This document shows positions 57,197 through 64,000 of a stretch of DNA of 64,000 nt, piece after piece. Source of the stretch: Pseudomonas sp. N40(2020) (GTDB lineage: Bacteria; Pseudomonadota; Gammaproteobacteria; Pseudomonadales; Pseudomonadaceae); the NCBI RefSeq assembly GCF_014472415.1, contig NZ_JACSZV010000009.1, forward strand, positions 62,001-126,000, in the 5' to 3' direction. Each line of letters starts with the position of its first letter. The first letter of the stretch is position 1. The notes below the pieces were generated by a model that searched no databases, was not told where the DNA came from, and saw nothing but the letters and a program-made list of their open reading frames with translations. Position numbers and translations under genes: made by a program.

Positions 57197-57798
57197 ACCG
57201 CACGACCAGCATACTCATACTGCTGCTGTTGGCCGGGGTCGGCATCGGTGCGACGTATCTGGTGCAACGCAGCAATGCGCCGCAAATTGCTGCCGAGCAA
57301 CGTCTGCTCGACAGTCGCAAACTGCTCGATGTGCTCGCTTCAGAAACTTATGACAATCAACCGCTGCAGCAGCCGCTGGCATTGGCCGACATTGCCCTGA
57401 GCCACAGCACGCTGAGCGGCGGTTATCGCGCGACCAATGCCGGGCGAACGGTCGCAGTGCTGCTGCGTAGTCAATCGCAGGGTTATGCCGGGAGCATCGA
57501 GCTGCTGATTGCCATTGATGCGAACGGAAAATTGTTGGGCGTGAAAACCCTCAAACAAACCGAAACCCCGGCGTTTGGTGGCGTGATCGGCGACTGGCCT
57601 AATACCTGGCTCCAGGCATTCGTTGGCAAATCGAGCAACGAGCCGACGGATTCAGGTTGGGCGTTGAAAAAGGATCAGGGACAATTTGATCAAATGGCCG
57701 GTGCGACCATCACGTCCCGCGCGGCGATCAACGCAATCCATGATGCGCTGCGTTACTTCGATGAGCATCGCGCGGCGTTGCTGGGAAGTGGAACATGA
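57193..57798 (+). CDS. rnfG: Rnf subunit G, periplasm-facing flavoprotein
   Basis: The start ATG 57193 overlaps the rnfD stop (ATGA). The 201-aa protein has one N-terminal helix (about 6-24) and an FMN-binding periplasmic domain. The covalent-FMN motif is MAGATITSRAA, with Thr at about 172; the usual first residue Ser (SGAT) is Ala here. ETPAFGGVIGDWPNTWL fits the family. In Rnf, RnfG passes electrons at the outer side of the inner membrane. The frame continues upstream inside rnfD, but that part is not coding. Confidence 0.88.
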   Translation: MNRTTSILILLLLAGVGIGATYLVQRSNAPQIAAEQRLLDSRKLLDVLASETYDNQPLQQPLALADIALSHSTLSGGYRATNAGRTVAVLLRSQSQGYAGSIELLIAIDANGKLLGVKTLKQTETPAFGGVIGDWPNTWLQAFVGKSSNEPTDSGWALKKDQGQFDQMAGATITSRAAINAIHDALRYFDEHRAALLGSGT

Positions 57799-58364
57799 AT
57801 CTGTCGAATGCTCTGATGCTGGTCCTGCTACTTGGCACCACACAAACGTTGGCCGGTGCGCTGGGCACGCTGATGATGTTTGCCACCGTCGTGTTGGTCT
57901 ATGGCGTCTGCATGGCACCCCTGCGTTCGCGCCTGAACGGTTCAAGTGCGTTGCTGGCAAGCCTGTTGCTCGCCGCCACGTTGACCAGTTGTGTAGAAAT
58001 TTTTACGCAACGCTTTTATCTGCCCTGGCATCAGAACTTTGGTCTTTATGCTGGCCTGATTGCCTTGCAGTGCGTGGTGCTGGAACAGCATGGATTTTTC
58101 CGCCAGACGCGGATCGAGCGGCTCAAACTCTGCGGTTTGTTCAGCACATTGATGCTGGTACTCGCTGTAATGCGTGAACTGCTCGGTCATGGCAGCCTCG
58201 GTCGCGGACTATCAGAACACTGGCAAGGTCTTGTTTTATTCAGTGAGGGGCTGCACCTGGTCACTCTGGTTCCCGGCGCCTTCATTGTATTGGGGCTGCT
58301 GCTTGCGGCCCGTCAGGCATGGACTCGCTCGAACTCAATTCCCAAGGAAACGCATCGCCCATGA
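57795..58364 (+). CDS. rnfE: Rnf subunit E homologue, shortened
   Basis: The 189-aa protein is about 40 residues shorter than E. coli RsxE (231). It keeps the order of helices and the segments GLYAGLIALQCVVLEQHGFF (RsxE: TNCIVVGRAEAF), VMRELLGHGSLGRG and LVPGAFIVLGLLLA. The first iron-sulfur cysteine (LLGLCP) is replaced by LLGTTQ; the second is retained as QC. Its start overlaps rnfG (ATGA) and its end overlaps the nth start. Together with RnfA it would form the membrane pair that normally holds a cluster between two Cys from each subunit; only one of four remains. Confidence 0.82.
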   Translation: MNLSNALMLVLLLGTTQTLAGALGTLMMFATVVLVYGVCMAPLRSRLNGSSALLASLLLAATLTSCVEIFTQRFYLPWHQNFGLYAGLIALQCVVLEQHGFFRQTRIERLKLCGLFSTLMLVLAVMRELLGHGSLGRGLSEHWQGLVLFSEGLHLVTLVPGAFIVLGLLLAARQAWTRSNSIPKETHRP

Positions 58365-58999
58365 ATGCCGCAAAACGTCTTGAGATTTTTCGCCGACTGC
58401 ATGAAGACAATCCCGAGCCGAAAACCGAATTGGCCTACTCCTCGCCCTTCGAATTGCTGATTGCGGTGATTCTCTCGGCGCAGTCGACTGATGTCGGCGT
58501 CAACAAGGCGACGGCGAAGTTGTTCCCGATCGCCAACACCCCGGCGGCGATCTATGCGCTGGGTGTCGAAGGCCTTTCCGAATACATCAAGACCATCGGC
58601 CTCTACAACAGCAAGGCCAAGAACGTCATCGAGACCTGCCGCATGCTGGTCGAACGCCACAACAGTGAAGTGCCGCAAACGCGTGAAGAGCTGGAGGCCT
58701 TGCCCGGCGTAGGCCGAAAGACCGCAAACGTGGTGCTGAATACGGCGTTCCGTCAACTGACCATGGCGGTCGACACGCACATTTTCCGGGTCAGCAACCG
58801 CACTGGCATTGCACCGGGCAAAAACGTGGTTGAAGTGGAAAACAAGCTGATGAAATTTGTGCCGAAGGAATTCCTGCTCGACTCCCACCATTGGCTGATT
58901 CTTCACGGACGCTACGTTTGCCTGGCGCGCAAGCCACGCTGTGGCAGTTGCAGGATCGAAGACTTGTGCGAGTACAAGGCCAAAACATCGGACGATTGA
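58361..58999 (+). CDS. nth: Endonuclease III
   Basis: The start ATG 58361 follows AAGGAAACGCATCGCCC and gives 212 aa, the Nth length. Visible features are the helix-hairpin-helix LPGVGRKTANVVL with catalytic Lys, the catalytic Asp in MAVDTHIFRVSNR, and the C-terminal [4Fe-4S] loop CX6CX2CX5C in CLARKPRCGSCRIEDLCEY. It removes oxidised pyrimidines from DNA and cuts the resulting abasic site. It is the last gene of the rnf operon, an arrangement conserved in gammaproteobacteria. Confidence 0.97.
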   Translation: MNAAKRLEIFRRLHEDNPEPKTELAYSSPFELLIAVILSAQSTDVGVNKATAKLFPIANTPAAIYALGVEGLSEYIKTIGLYNSKAKNVIETCRMLVERHNSEVPQTREELEALPGVGRKTANVVLNTAFRQLTMAVDTHIFRVSNRTGIAPGKNVVEVENKLMKFVPKEFLLDSHHWLILHGRYVCLARKPRCGSCRIEDLCEYKAKTSDD

Positions 59000-59105
59000 C
59001 CGGCTATTAGATTTATTAACTGATCGATTGAAAAAATCTTTTTTACCCGTCGCTGCATTACCGATATAAGGGGCGCCAAAGGCAGTCTTAGCCGGAGTTA
59101 ACCTT

Positions 59106-59285
59106 ATGAGTAGCGACAAAGAGCAACTGGACGTAGAAGACGACGTTGACACCGCGGACGCTGACGCTGAGGAACCGGTAGTCGAAGTCGCCAAAACCAA
59201 TCTGAGCAAACGCCGCACTATCGACAATCTGCTTGAAGAGCGCCGACTAAAAAGGCGATTGGCCGATTACGACTTTGATCTCTGA
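59106..59285 (+). CDS. Small charged protein, PA3496-like
   Basis: The ATG at 59106 (MSSDKEQLDVEDD) starts 59 codons. The N-terminal half is very acidic (VEDDVDTADADAEE) and the C-terminal half basic (KRRTIDNLLEERRLKRRL), ending in DYDFDL. It matches, by position after nth and by its charge pattern, the small family annotated in Pseudomonas as PA3496-like putative envelope-integrity proteins; I cannot verify that role. A terminator follows 7 bases after the stop, and an AT-rich stretch upstream (59020-59050) may hold its own promoter. Confidence 0.72.
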   Translation: MSSDKEQLDVEDDVDTADADAEEPVVEVAKTNLSKRRTIDNLLEERRLKRRLADYDFDL

Positions 59286-59291
59286 CACTTG

Positions 59292-59316
59292 AAAGCCTCC
59301 CGAAATGGAGGCTTTT
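59292..59316 (+). terminator. Terminator after the PA3496-like gene
   Basis: AAAGCCTCC-CGAAAT-GGAGGCTTTT ends in a T-run. Confidence 0.8.
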
Positions 59317-59374
59317 CACTTTCTGCGACTAACTGAATCAGATCGGCCCATGACCCCGTCAGCTACCGAGACAT

Positions 59375-60001
59375 TCAGACCAGTCCATTACGCTGCGCCA
59401 ACTCGATCAAGTCCACCAGTGAACGCGCATTGAGTTTGAGCAACAAGCGGGTCTTGTAGGTGCTCACGGTTTTGTTACTCAAAAACATGCCATCGGCGAT
59501 TTCCTTGTTGGTCTTGCCACGGGCCAACTGTTGCAACACCATCATTTCGCGCCCGGAAAGGCGATCCACCATGTCGGCTTCACTGGCATTACCCAGACTG
59601 GTGCGCACTGTATGCAACGCCTGATTGGGGAAATAACTGTAGCCGGAGAGCACGGCCTTGATCGCGCTGAGTAATTCGGTCAGATCCTGCTGTTTACATA
59701 CATAACCCGCCGCGCCCGACTGCATGCAACGCATTGAAAAATGGCCAGGCGCCTGGGAAGTCAACACCAGCACTTTAATAGGCATGGCGACCGAGGTAAG
59801 GCGCGCAATAACTTCCAACCCATCAAGTTTCGGTATTCCAATATCCAGAATGACAATATCCGGCATTTGTTCGCGAGCAAGTTGTAACGCATCCACACCG
59901 TTATCTGTTTCTGCAATGACTTCGTAGCCATGACGTTCCATCAGCATACGTACCGCAAGTCGAATGACGGGGTGGTCATCCACGATCAGCACTTTATTCA
60001 T
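59375..60001 (-). CDS. NarL/LuxR-family response regulator, orphan
   Basis: I start at ATG 60001 (MNKVLIVDDHPVIRLAVRML); the frame stays open upstream through A/T-rich DNA without a ribosome-binding site. The 208-aa protein has a receiver with phospho-acceptor D53 (IVILDIGIPKLDG) and a C-terminal LuxR helix-turn-helix (LSGREMMVLQQLARGKTNKEIADGMFLSNKTVSTYKTRLLLKL). It resembles BvgA/FimZ-type regulators. No histidine kinase gene is near, so its sensor is elsewhere. Target genes are unknown. Confidence 0.85.
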   Translation of the reverse strand: MNKVLIVDDHPVIRLAVRMLMERHGYEVIAETDNGVDALQLAREQMPDIVILDIGIPKLDGLEVIARLTSVAMPIKVLVLTSQAPGHFSMRCMQSGAAGYVCKQQDLTELLSAIKAVLSGYSYFPNQALHTVRTSLGNASEADMVDRLSGREMMVLQQLARGKTNKEIADGMFLSNKTVSTYKTRLLLKLNARSLVDLIELAQRNGLV

Positions 60002-60488
60002 GGGCAAGTCCAGTTTCGCTGTTCGAATTTTTAGAGCACGCACAATATCCCAGTCACTTGCTCCATGGCATACCGGGGCTCTGATGCACTCGCATCGAGA
60101 GACATACCCTACGGGCATTGAGGATAATTCCTACAAAAAATCTGTCTCCCTCTAAACATCTGACAAAACCCACCTTTCAATCCCATGCAATATTTCAGCT
60201 TTGAACTTGTAACCGCGTGCAACCGACTTCTCTGGAGACTCCCTGTCCGAGCAGCTATTCGTTGCATTCGTCACATGGGCAAGTGAATGAATATCCGCAT
60301 CACGTCATACGGAGATTACACATCCGAAACATCAGGAAATAGCCGCAATTTCTTACAGCGCCAATATACTCCCCACCCAACCATAAAGACTTGAAACAAG
60401 CTATTTATACTTAAGAGAACAGTTTTGCTATAAATAGAAACACCAACTACCCACTCACGACAATCAAGAACATATAAAGCGACTAACA
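60002..60488. other. AT-rich intergenic region, no gene seen
   Basis: These 487 bases between two divergent genes are clearly richer in A and T than the rest of the window, especially 60340-60480. They contain several poor TATAAT-like sequences but no coding frame I would trust. They should hold the promoters of the response regulator and the unknown membrane protein. Confidence 0.5.
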
Positions 60489-61235
60489 ATGAGAAAAATC
60501 AAAAACGAGAAAACACCCATGTTTAAAATAAAAAACAAAATCACCAACCCCATGACAGTTATCGCTATATTTGCAGCCATCTCCGAGACATCAGCTGCTA
60601 TCTCTCTGCCGTTCCTCAACAATGAAGATCGCGAAATATACGTCTGGTTTCTGATCAGTTTTCCGTTTTATTTGTTACTTCTATTTTTTATTACCCTGAA
60701 CTTCAACCACCGCTCACTTTACTCACCCTCTGACTTTGGCAAAGACAAGAGTTTTCTAAAGGCCAACGACCACAATGATCGCGACAACAAACGAAACATG
60801 CCGATGCAGGACACAATCGCACATTGCACGTTCGGCATATCAAGTAGTGTCGTGCCCAGCGAAACCGCTGCAGCCCAATGCGCCAACACGGGAAAAATCC
60901 ATAATACGCTCGATCCGCCTCCTGGCATCATTACGAAGTCACACCGGACGCTTCAATACAATATTCAGTTGTCCGCTTCCGTAAGCAACCTGCACATCAT
61001 CGATGCACGGGATATTGATGCATCGAGAGAGTTCGCCACGATTGTGGAAAAAATCCAACGCACCGACAAAAAAGCCACCCGTGTGATCGTGTTTCTTTCC
61101 AATCACGTGTCGGACGTTTCGCTGACGGAAAATGTGTTGCTGCACATCAAGCACGCGAAGAAAGGCTCAGGCACCACACTCTGCGTGGTTTACAACCTGT
61201 GCTCACAAGCGGTAACGCTGTTGGCGCGGGCCTGA
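60489..61235 (+). CDS. Two-helix membrane protein of unknown function, AT-rich
   Basis: The frame could start at ATG 60489 or, more in keeping with the domain, at ATG 60519 (MFKIKNKITNPMTVIAIFAA). The first ~80 residues hold two helices (VIAIFAAISETSAAISLPFL; YVWFLISFPFYLLLLFFITL) and the motif NFNHRSLYSPSDF. A polar linker (residues ~95-155) leads to a C-terminal soluble domain with alternating strands and helices (NLHIIDARDID; RVIVFLSNHV; TLCVVYNL). The TM-plus-NFN...APSDF-like front end is one I associate with uncharacterised Pseudomonas proteins. AT-rich codon use suggests transfer. The gene has no obvious operon partner. Confidence 0.68.
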   Translation: MRKIKNEKTPMFKIKNKITNPMTVIAIFAAISETSAAISLPFLNNEDREIYVWFLISFPFYLLLLFFITLNFNHRSLYSPSDFGKDKSFLKANDHNDRDNKRNMPMQDTIAHCTFGISSSVVPSETAAAQCANTGKIHNTLDPPPGIITKSHRTLQYNIQLSASVSNLHIIDARDIDASREFATIVEKIQRTDKKATRVIVFLSNHVSDVSLTENVLLHIKHAKKGSGTTLCVVYNLCSQAVTLLARA

Positions 61236-61306
61236 AGAAAGAAGCATTGCCGAGAAGCAGATGCAGCGGAAAAACGCTCGATAAGAGCCAGACAAAGAAT
61301 TTAAAA

Positions 61307-61343
61307 AAAGGGCGGCCTTGTCTCGAAGACAAGGCCGCCCTTT
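61307..61343. terminator. Bidirectional terminator between the unknown gene and argG
   Basis: AAAGGGCGGCCTTGTCT pairs with AGACAAGGCCGCCCTTT through a 3-base loop, with A-runs on the left. It serves argG on the minus strand and the membrane protein gene on the plus strand. Confidence 0.88.
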
Positions 61344-61367
61344 CATTGGCGCGTCAGTCTGTAAAAA

Positions 61368-62585
61368 TCAGAACAGCTTGCGGCCCTTGTTGGCAGCAAT
61401 ACGCATGCGCAGGGCGTTGAGCTTGATGAAGCCCGCCGCGTCGGCCTGGTTGTATGCACCGCCGTCTTCTTCGAAGGTCGCGATGTTGGCGTCGAACAGC
61501 GAATCGTCGGACTTGCGGCCGGTGACGATCACATTGCCTTTGTACAGCTTCAAACGAACAACGCCATTCACGTTGACCTGCGAAGCGTCAATCATCTGTT
61601 GCAGCATCAGACGCTCAGGGCTCCACCAGTAGCCGGTGTAGATCAGGCTGGCGTACTTTGGCATCAGCTCGTCTTTGAGGTGAGCGACTTCACGGTCCAG
61701 AGTGATCGATTCGATGGCGCGGTGAGCGCGCAGCATGATGGTGCCGCCCGGGGTTTCATAGCAGCCACGGGACTTCATGCCGACATAACGGTTCTCGACG
61801 ATGTCCAGACGGCCAATGCCGTGCTCGCCACCAATCTTGTTCAACGTCGCCAGCACGGTGGCCGGGGTCATTTCGACACCGTCCAGTGCAACGATGTCGC
61901 CGTTGCGGTAGGTCAGTTCCAGGTATTGCGGCTTGTCAGGCGCGTTCTCCGGGGAGACGGTCCAGCGCCACATGTCTTCTTCGTGCTCGGTCCAGGTATC
62001 TTCCAGCACGCCGCCTTCATAGGAGATGTGCAGCAGGTTGGCGTCCATCGAGTACGGGGATTTCTTCTTGCCGTGGCGCTCGATCGGGATCGCGTGCTTC
62101 TCTGCATAGTCCATCAGCTTCTCGCGGGACAGCAGGTCCCACTCACGCCATGGCGCAATCACTTTCACGCCTGGCTTGAGCGCGTAGGCGCCCAGCTCGA
62201 AACGTACCTGGTCGTTGCCCTTGCCGGTGGCGCCATGGGAAATGGCGTCAGCGCCGGTTTCGTTGGCGATTTCGATCAGACGCTTGGCGATCAGCGGACG
62301 TGCGATGGAGGTACCCAGCAGGTACTCGCCTTCGTAAACGGTGTTGGCGCGGAACATCGGGAACACGAAGTCACGCACGAATTCTTCGCGCAGGTCGTCG
62401 ATGTAGATTTCTTTGACGCCCATGGCCTGAGCCTTGGCGCGGGCCGGCTCGACCTCTTCGCCCTGACCCAGGTCAGCGGTGAAGGTCACCACTTCACAGT
62501 TATAAGTATCCTGCAGCCACTTGAGGATCACCGAAGTGTCCAGGCCGCCGGAATACGCCAGAACGACCTTGTTTACGTCCGCCAT
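61368..62585 (-). CDS. argG: Argininosuccinate synthase
   Basis: The 405-aa protein matches bacterial argininosuccinate synthases over the full length. The ATP-binding P-loop is [19 protein letters not shown], followed by the conserved [15 protein letters not shown] that binds citrulline and aspartate. It joins citrulline and aspartate with ATP, the seventh step of arginine synthesis, in the cytosol. It lies downstream of motY on the same strand, 129 bases away, and ends at a strong bidirectional terminator. Confidence 0.98.
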   Translation of the reverse strand: MADVNKVVLAYSGGLDTSVILKWLQDTYNCEVVTFTADLGQGEEVEPARAKAQAMGVKEIYIDDLREEFVRDFVFPMFRANTVYEGEYLLGTSIARPLIAKRLIEIANETGADAISHGATGKGNDQVRFELGAYALKPGVKVIAPWREWDLLSREKLMDYAEKHAIPIERHGKKKSPYSMDANLLHISYEGGVLEDTWTEHEEDMWRWTVSPENAPDKPQYLELTYRNGDIVALDGVEMTPATVLATLNKIGGEHGIGRLDIVENRYVGMKSRGCYETPGGTIMLRAHRAIESITLDREVAHLKDELMPKYASLIYTGYWWSPERLMLQQMIDASQVNVNGVVRLKLYKGNVIVTGRKSDDSLFDANIATFEEDGGAYNQADAAGFIKLNALRMRIAANKGRKLF

Positions 62586-62714
62586 GCCATCACTCCACGG
62601 GGTTCTACGGAAAGCCGAGGAGTCTACCGCCCAAACGCGATAATTTACAGAGGCGCGACAGCTTAAGACGACAAAGCGACAGAATCTGTCGAGAGCGCGA
62701 CGATGACTGGCAGG

Positions 62715-63623
62715 TCAGGAAGTCGCTGCGGTGTTGGCCGGAGTGCTCGCTTGCGGTGCCGGAGCGGTGGTTGGCGCCACTCGCGCCAGTTTGACATTGA
62801 CCCGACGGTTTTTCGCACGATTGGCCGCATTAGTGTTCGGCACAATAGGATATTGCTCGCCGTGGAAACGCACCGTGATCTGCGATTCCTGAATCCCATT
62901 GGCCTTGAAAAAGTCGACCACCGCCAGCGCCCGGCGGCGTGACAACTCACGGTTGGTCAGGCGATTTCCGCTGTTGTCGGAATGGCCGTCGAGCTCGATG
63001 TGATTGACCGTAGGATCGGCCTTCATGAATTCGAGCATAACTTGCAGCTTGGCTTTGGCGGCGGCGTCGAGGTCTACGCCTTCCCCGGGGAAACCGATCT
63101 GCGACTGCTTGATCTGGTCGAAATTCTGCGGCAGCAATTTCGCCACACAGGTCTGGTAGTCGTTAAACGCCTTGCTGAACTTGACCGGCAACAAACGCAC
63201 TTCCGACACTCGGCCATCACCCGATGCACGGCGCACGACAGGACTGCGACCGTCCAGCAGGCCACTGATAAGACCGCCAGCCTGAGACTGCGAGCTGTTA
63301 AACAGGACATTGCCGCTACCGAGCCTGACGCTGCCCAGATTGATGTCACCACGGCCCGGTTGCCATGGTGCTGCGGCCGCGAGCAATGTCGCCGACCCGC
63401 CGCCCAACATGGCGTTGTAGGCGTTCAGACGGAATATCGCCTGCTCACCGGCCTTGCGCACGAATTCACCCGAGCCGAAGTCGGTGATCGGTTGTGTCAG
63501 GCGGCATTCGAACTTGTCGCCGGCGACCGTCCACTCAATGTTCTCCAGGCGAGTCTGGTAGGTGAGCGCCATCGCAGGAAGGCTGGCAAACACACTGAGC
63601 AAGGCTAAATAACGCTGGCGCAC
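62715..63623 (-). CDS. motY: Flagellar stator ring protein MotY (OmpA-like)
   Basis: I prefer GTG 63623 (VRQRYLALLSVFASLPAMA), with GGAG 6 bases upstream, over ATG 63635, because it begins the signal peptide directly. The 302-aa protein has a signal peptide cleaved near AMA, an N-terminal MotY-specific domain (LTYQTRLENIEWTVAGDKFECRLTQPI) and a C-terminal OmpA peptidoglycan-binding domain (IELDGHSDNSGNRLTNRELSRRRA). MotY forms the T ring that holds stators of polar flagella. The order pyrC-motY-argG matches P. aeruginosa. Confidence 0.9.
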   Translation of the reverse strand: MRQRYLALLSVFASLPAMALTYQTRLENIEWTVAGDKFECRLTQPITDFGSGEFVRKAGEQAIFRLNAYNAMLGGGSATLLAAAAPWQPGRGDINLGSVRLGSGNVLFNSSQSQAGGLISGLLDGRSPVVRRASGDGRVSEVRLLPVKFSKAFNDYQTCVAKLLPQNFDQIKQSQIGFPGEGVDLDAAAKAKLQVMLEFMKADPTVNHIELDGHSDNSGNRLTNRELSRRRALAVVDFFKANGIQESQITVRFHGEQYPIVPNTNAANRAKNRRVNVKLARVAPTTAPAPQASTPANTAATS

Positions 63624-63783
63624 GGGAGGCTCCATTGGCTTCTGAAACACAAAGACCGATTCACACTATGTTTACGGCATACCTACGGGATATCGGAAGC
63701 TTCCCGCAAAACTTGATAGCGAGTGCCTGCAAGAGTCTTTTCCGGTAGCATTCGCCTCAGTTTGACCCGCCTGGAATCCCCTC

Positions 63784-64000
63784 ATGTCCGACCGCCTGAC
63801 CCTGCTGCGTCCCGACGACTGGCACATTCATCTTCGCGATGGTGCCGTGTTGACCAATACCGTTGCCGATGTTGCGCGCACTTTTGGTCGCGCCATCATC
63901 ATGCCCAACCTGGTACCTCCGGTGCGCAACGCCGCTGAAGCCGACGGCTATCGCCAGCGGATTCTCGCTGCCCGCCCGGCCGGCAGTCGTTTCGAGCCGT
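63784..64000 (+). CDS. pyrC: Dihydroorotase, 3' end outside window
   Basis: Only the first 72 codons are present: [21 protein letters not shown], with the metal-binding HxH (HIH) of the amidohydrolase fold, then [12 protein letters not shown]. This is the class II (PyrC) dihydroorotase, which closes carbamoyl-aspartate to dihydroorotate in pyrimidine synthesis. It is divergent from motY with a 160-base gap. The window edge cuts the gene, so later catalytic residues cannot be checked. Confidence 0.95.
   Translation, partial: MSDRLTLLRPDDWHIHLRDGAVLTNTVADVARTFGRAIIMPNLVPPVRNAAEADGYRQRILAARPAGSRFEP

Overview
The window is GC-rich chromosomal DNA of a Pseudomonas, most likely the P. fluorescens group. 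The evidence is gene content and order: sodB-bifA-imelysin-mexVW, colRS-groEL-fxsA and rnf-nth-argG-motY-pyrC follow, as I remember them, the order of P. aeruginosa PA4366-PA4389 and PA3489-PA3527. Inverted GTGGGAGC/GTAGGAGT REP doublets typical of fluorescent pseudomonads are scattered between genes. I see no rRNA, tRNA, CRISPR array, prophage or intact insertion sequence.

Layout. 1-4.7 kb: a DctB/DctD-type two-component system (dctB cut by the window edge) next to an alpha-ketoglutarate-type MHS permease, which has its own sigma-54 promoter and two upstream palindromes. 4.9-7.8 kb: a small secreted repeat protein, a flavin-reductase-like protein, a short unknown gene, an ABM monooxygenase and an AraC regulator. 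8-16.4 kb: a polyamine-type ABC transporter, an aldehyde dehydrogenase and a ThDP decarboxylase resembling AruI (2-ketoarginine decarboxylase), with a divergent LysR gene; this looks like an arginine/guanidino-compound catabolic island. 16.4-19.6 kb: a 69-bp tandem repeat inside an inverted-repeat element, an NAD(P)-binding reductase, an atypical metallo-beta-lactamase-fold protein and a LysR gene. 19.7-23.5 kb: pobR/pobA (4-hydroxybenzoate hydroxylase) and a DHA2 exporter. 23.6-28.6 kb: a double-cache periplasmic protein, a coiled-coil membrane protein, an epimerase, and the argP / ACT protein / argO set.

28.8-41.5 kb: sodB, the c-di-GMP phosphodiesterase gene bifA, an iron-linked envelope set (imelysin lipoprotein behind a Fur-box-like palindrome, di-heme lipoprotein, second imelysin lipoprotein, DUF1513 protein) and the MexVW RND pump. 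41.6-46.3 kb: colRS with the orf222-inaA operon and a PAP2 phosphatase. 46.5-54.3 kb: groES-groEL with a sigma-32-type promoter, fxsA, a HugZ-like gene, an SDR gene, apbC and metG.

54.4-59.3 kb is the most unusual part. It is a tightly overlapping rnfA-rnfB-rnfD-rnfG-rnfE-nth operon with no rnfC. RnfA has lost both cysteines of the membrane iron-sulfur site, RnfE is short and has lost one, and RnfB lacks its membrane anchor but carries a long coiled-coil tail with repeats like those at the end of RnfC. This looks like a remodelled Rnf complex that cannot use NADH in the usual way. 59.4-64 kb: an orphan NarL-type response regulator, an AT-rich two-helix membrane protein of unknown function, argG, motY and the start of pyrC.
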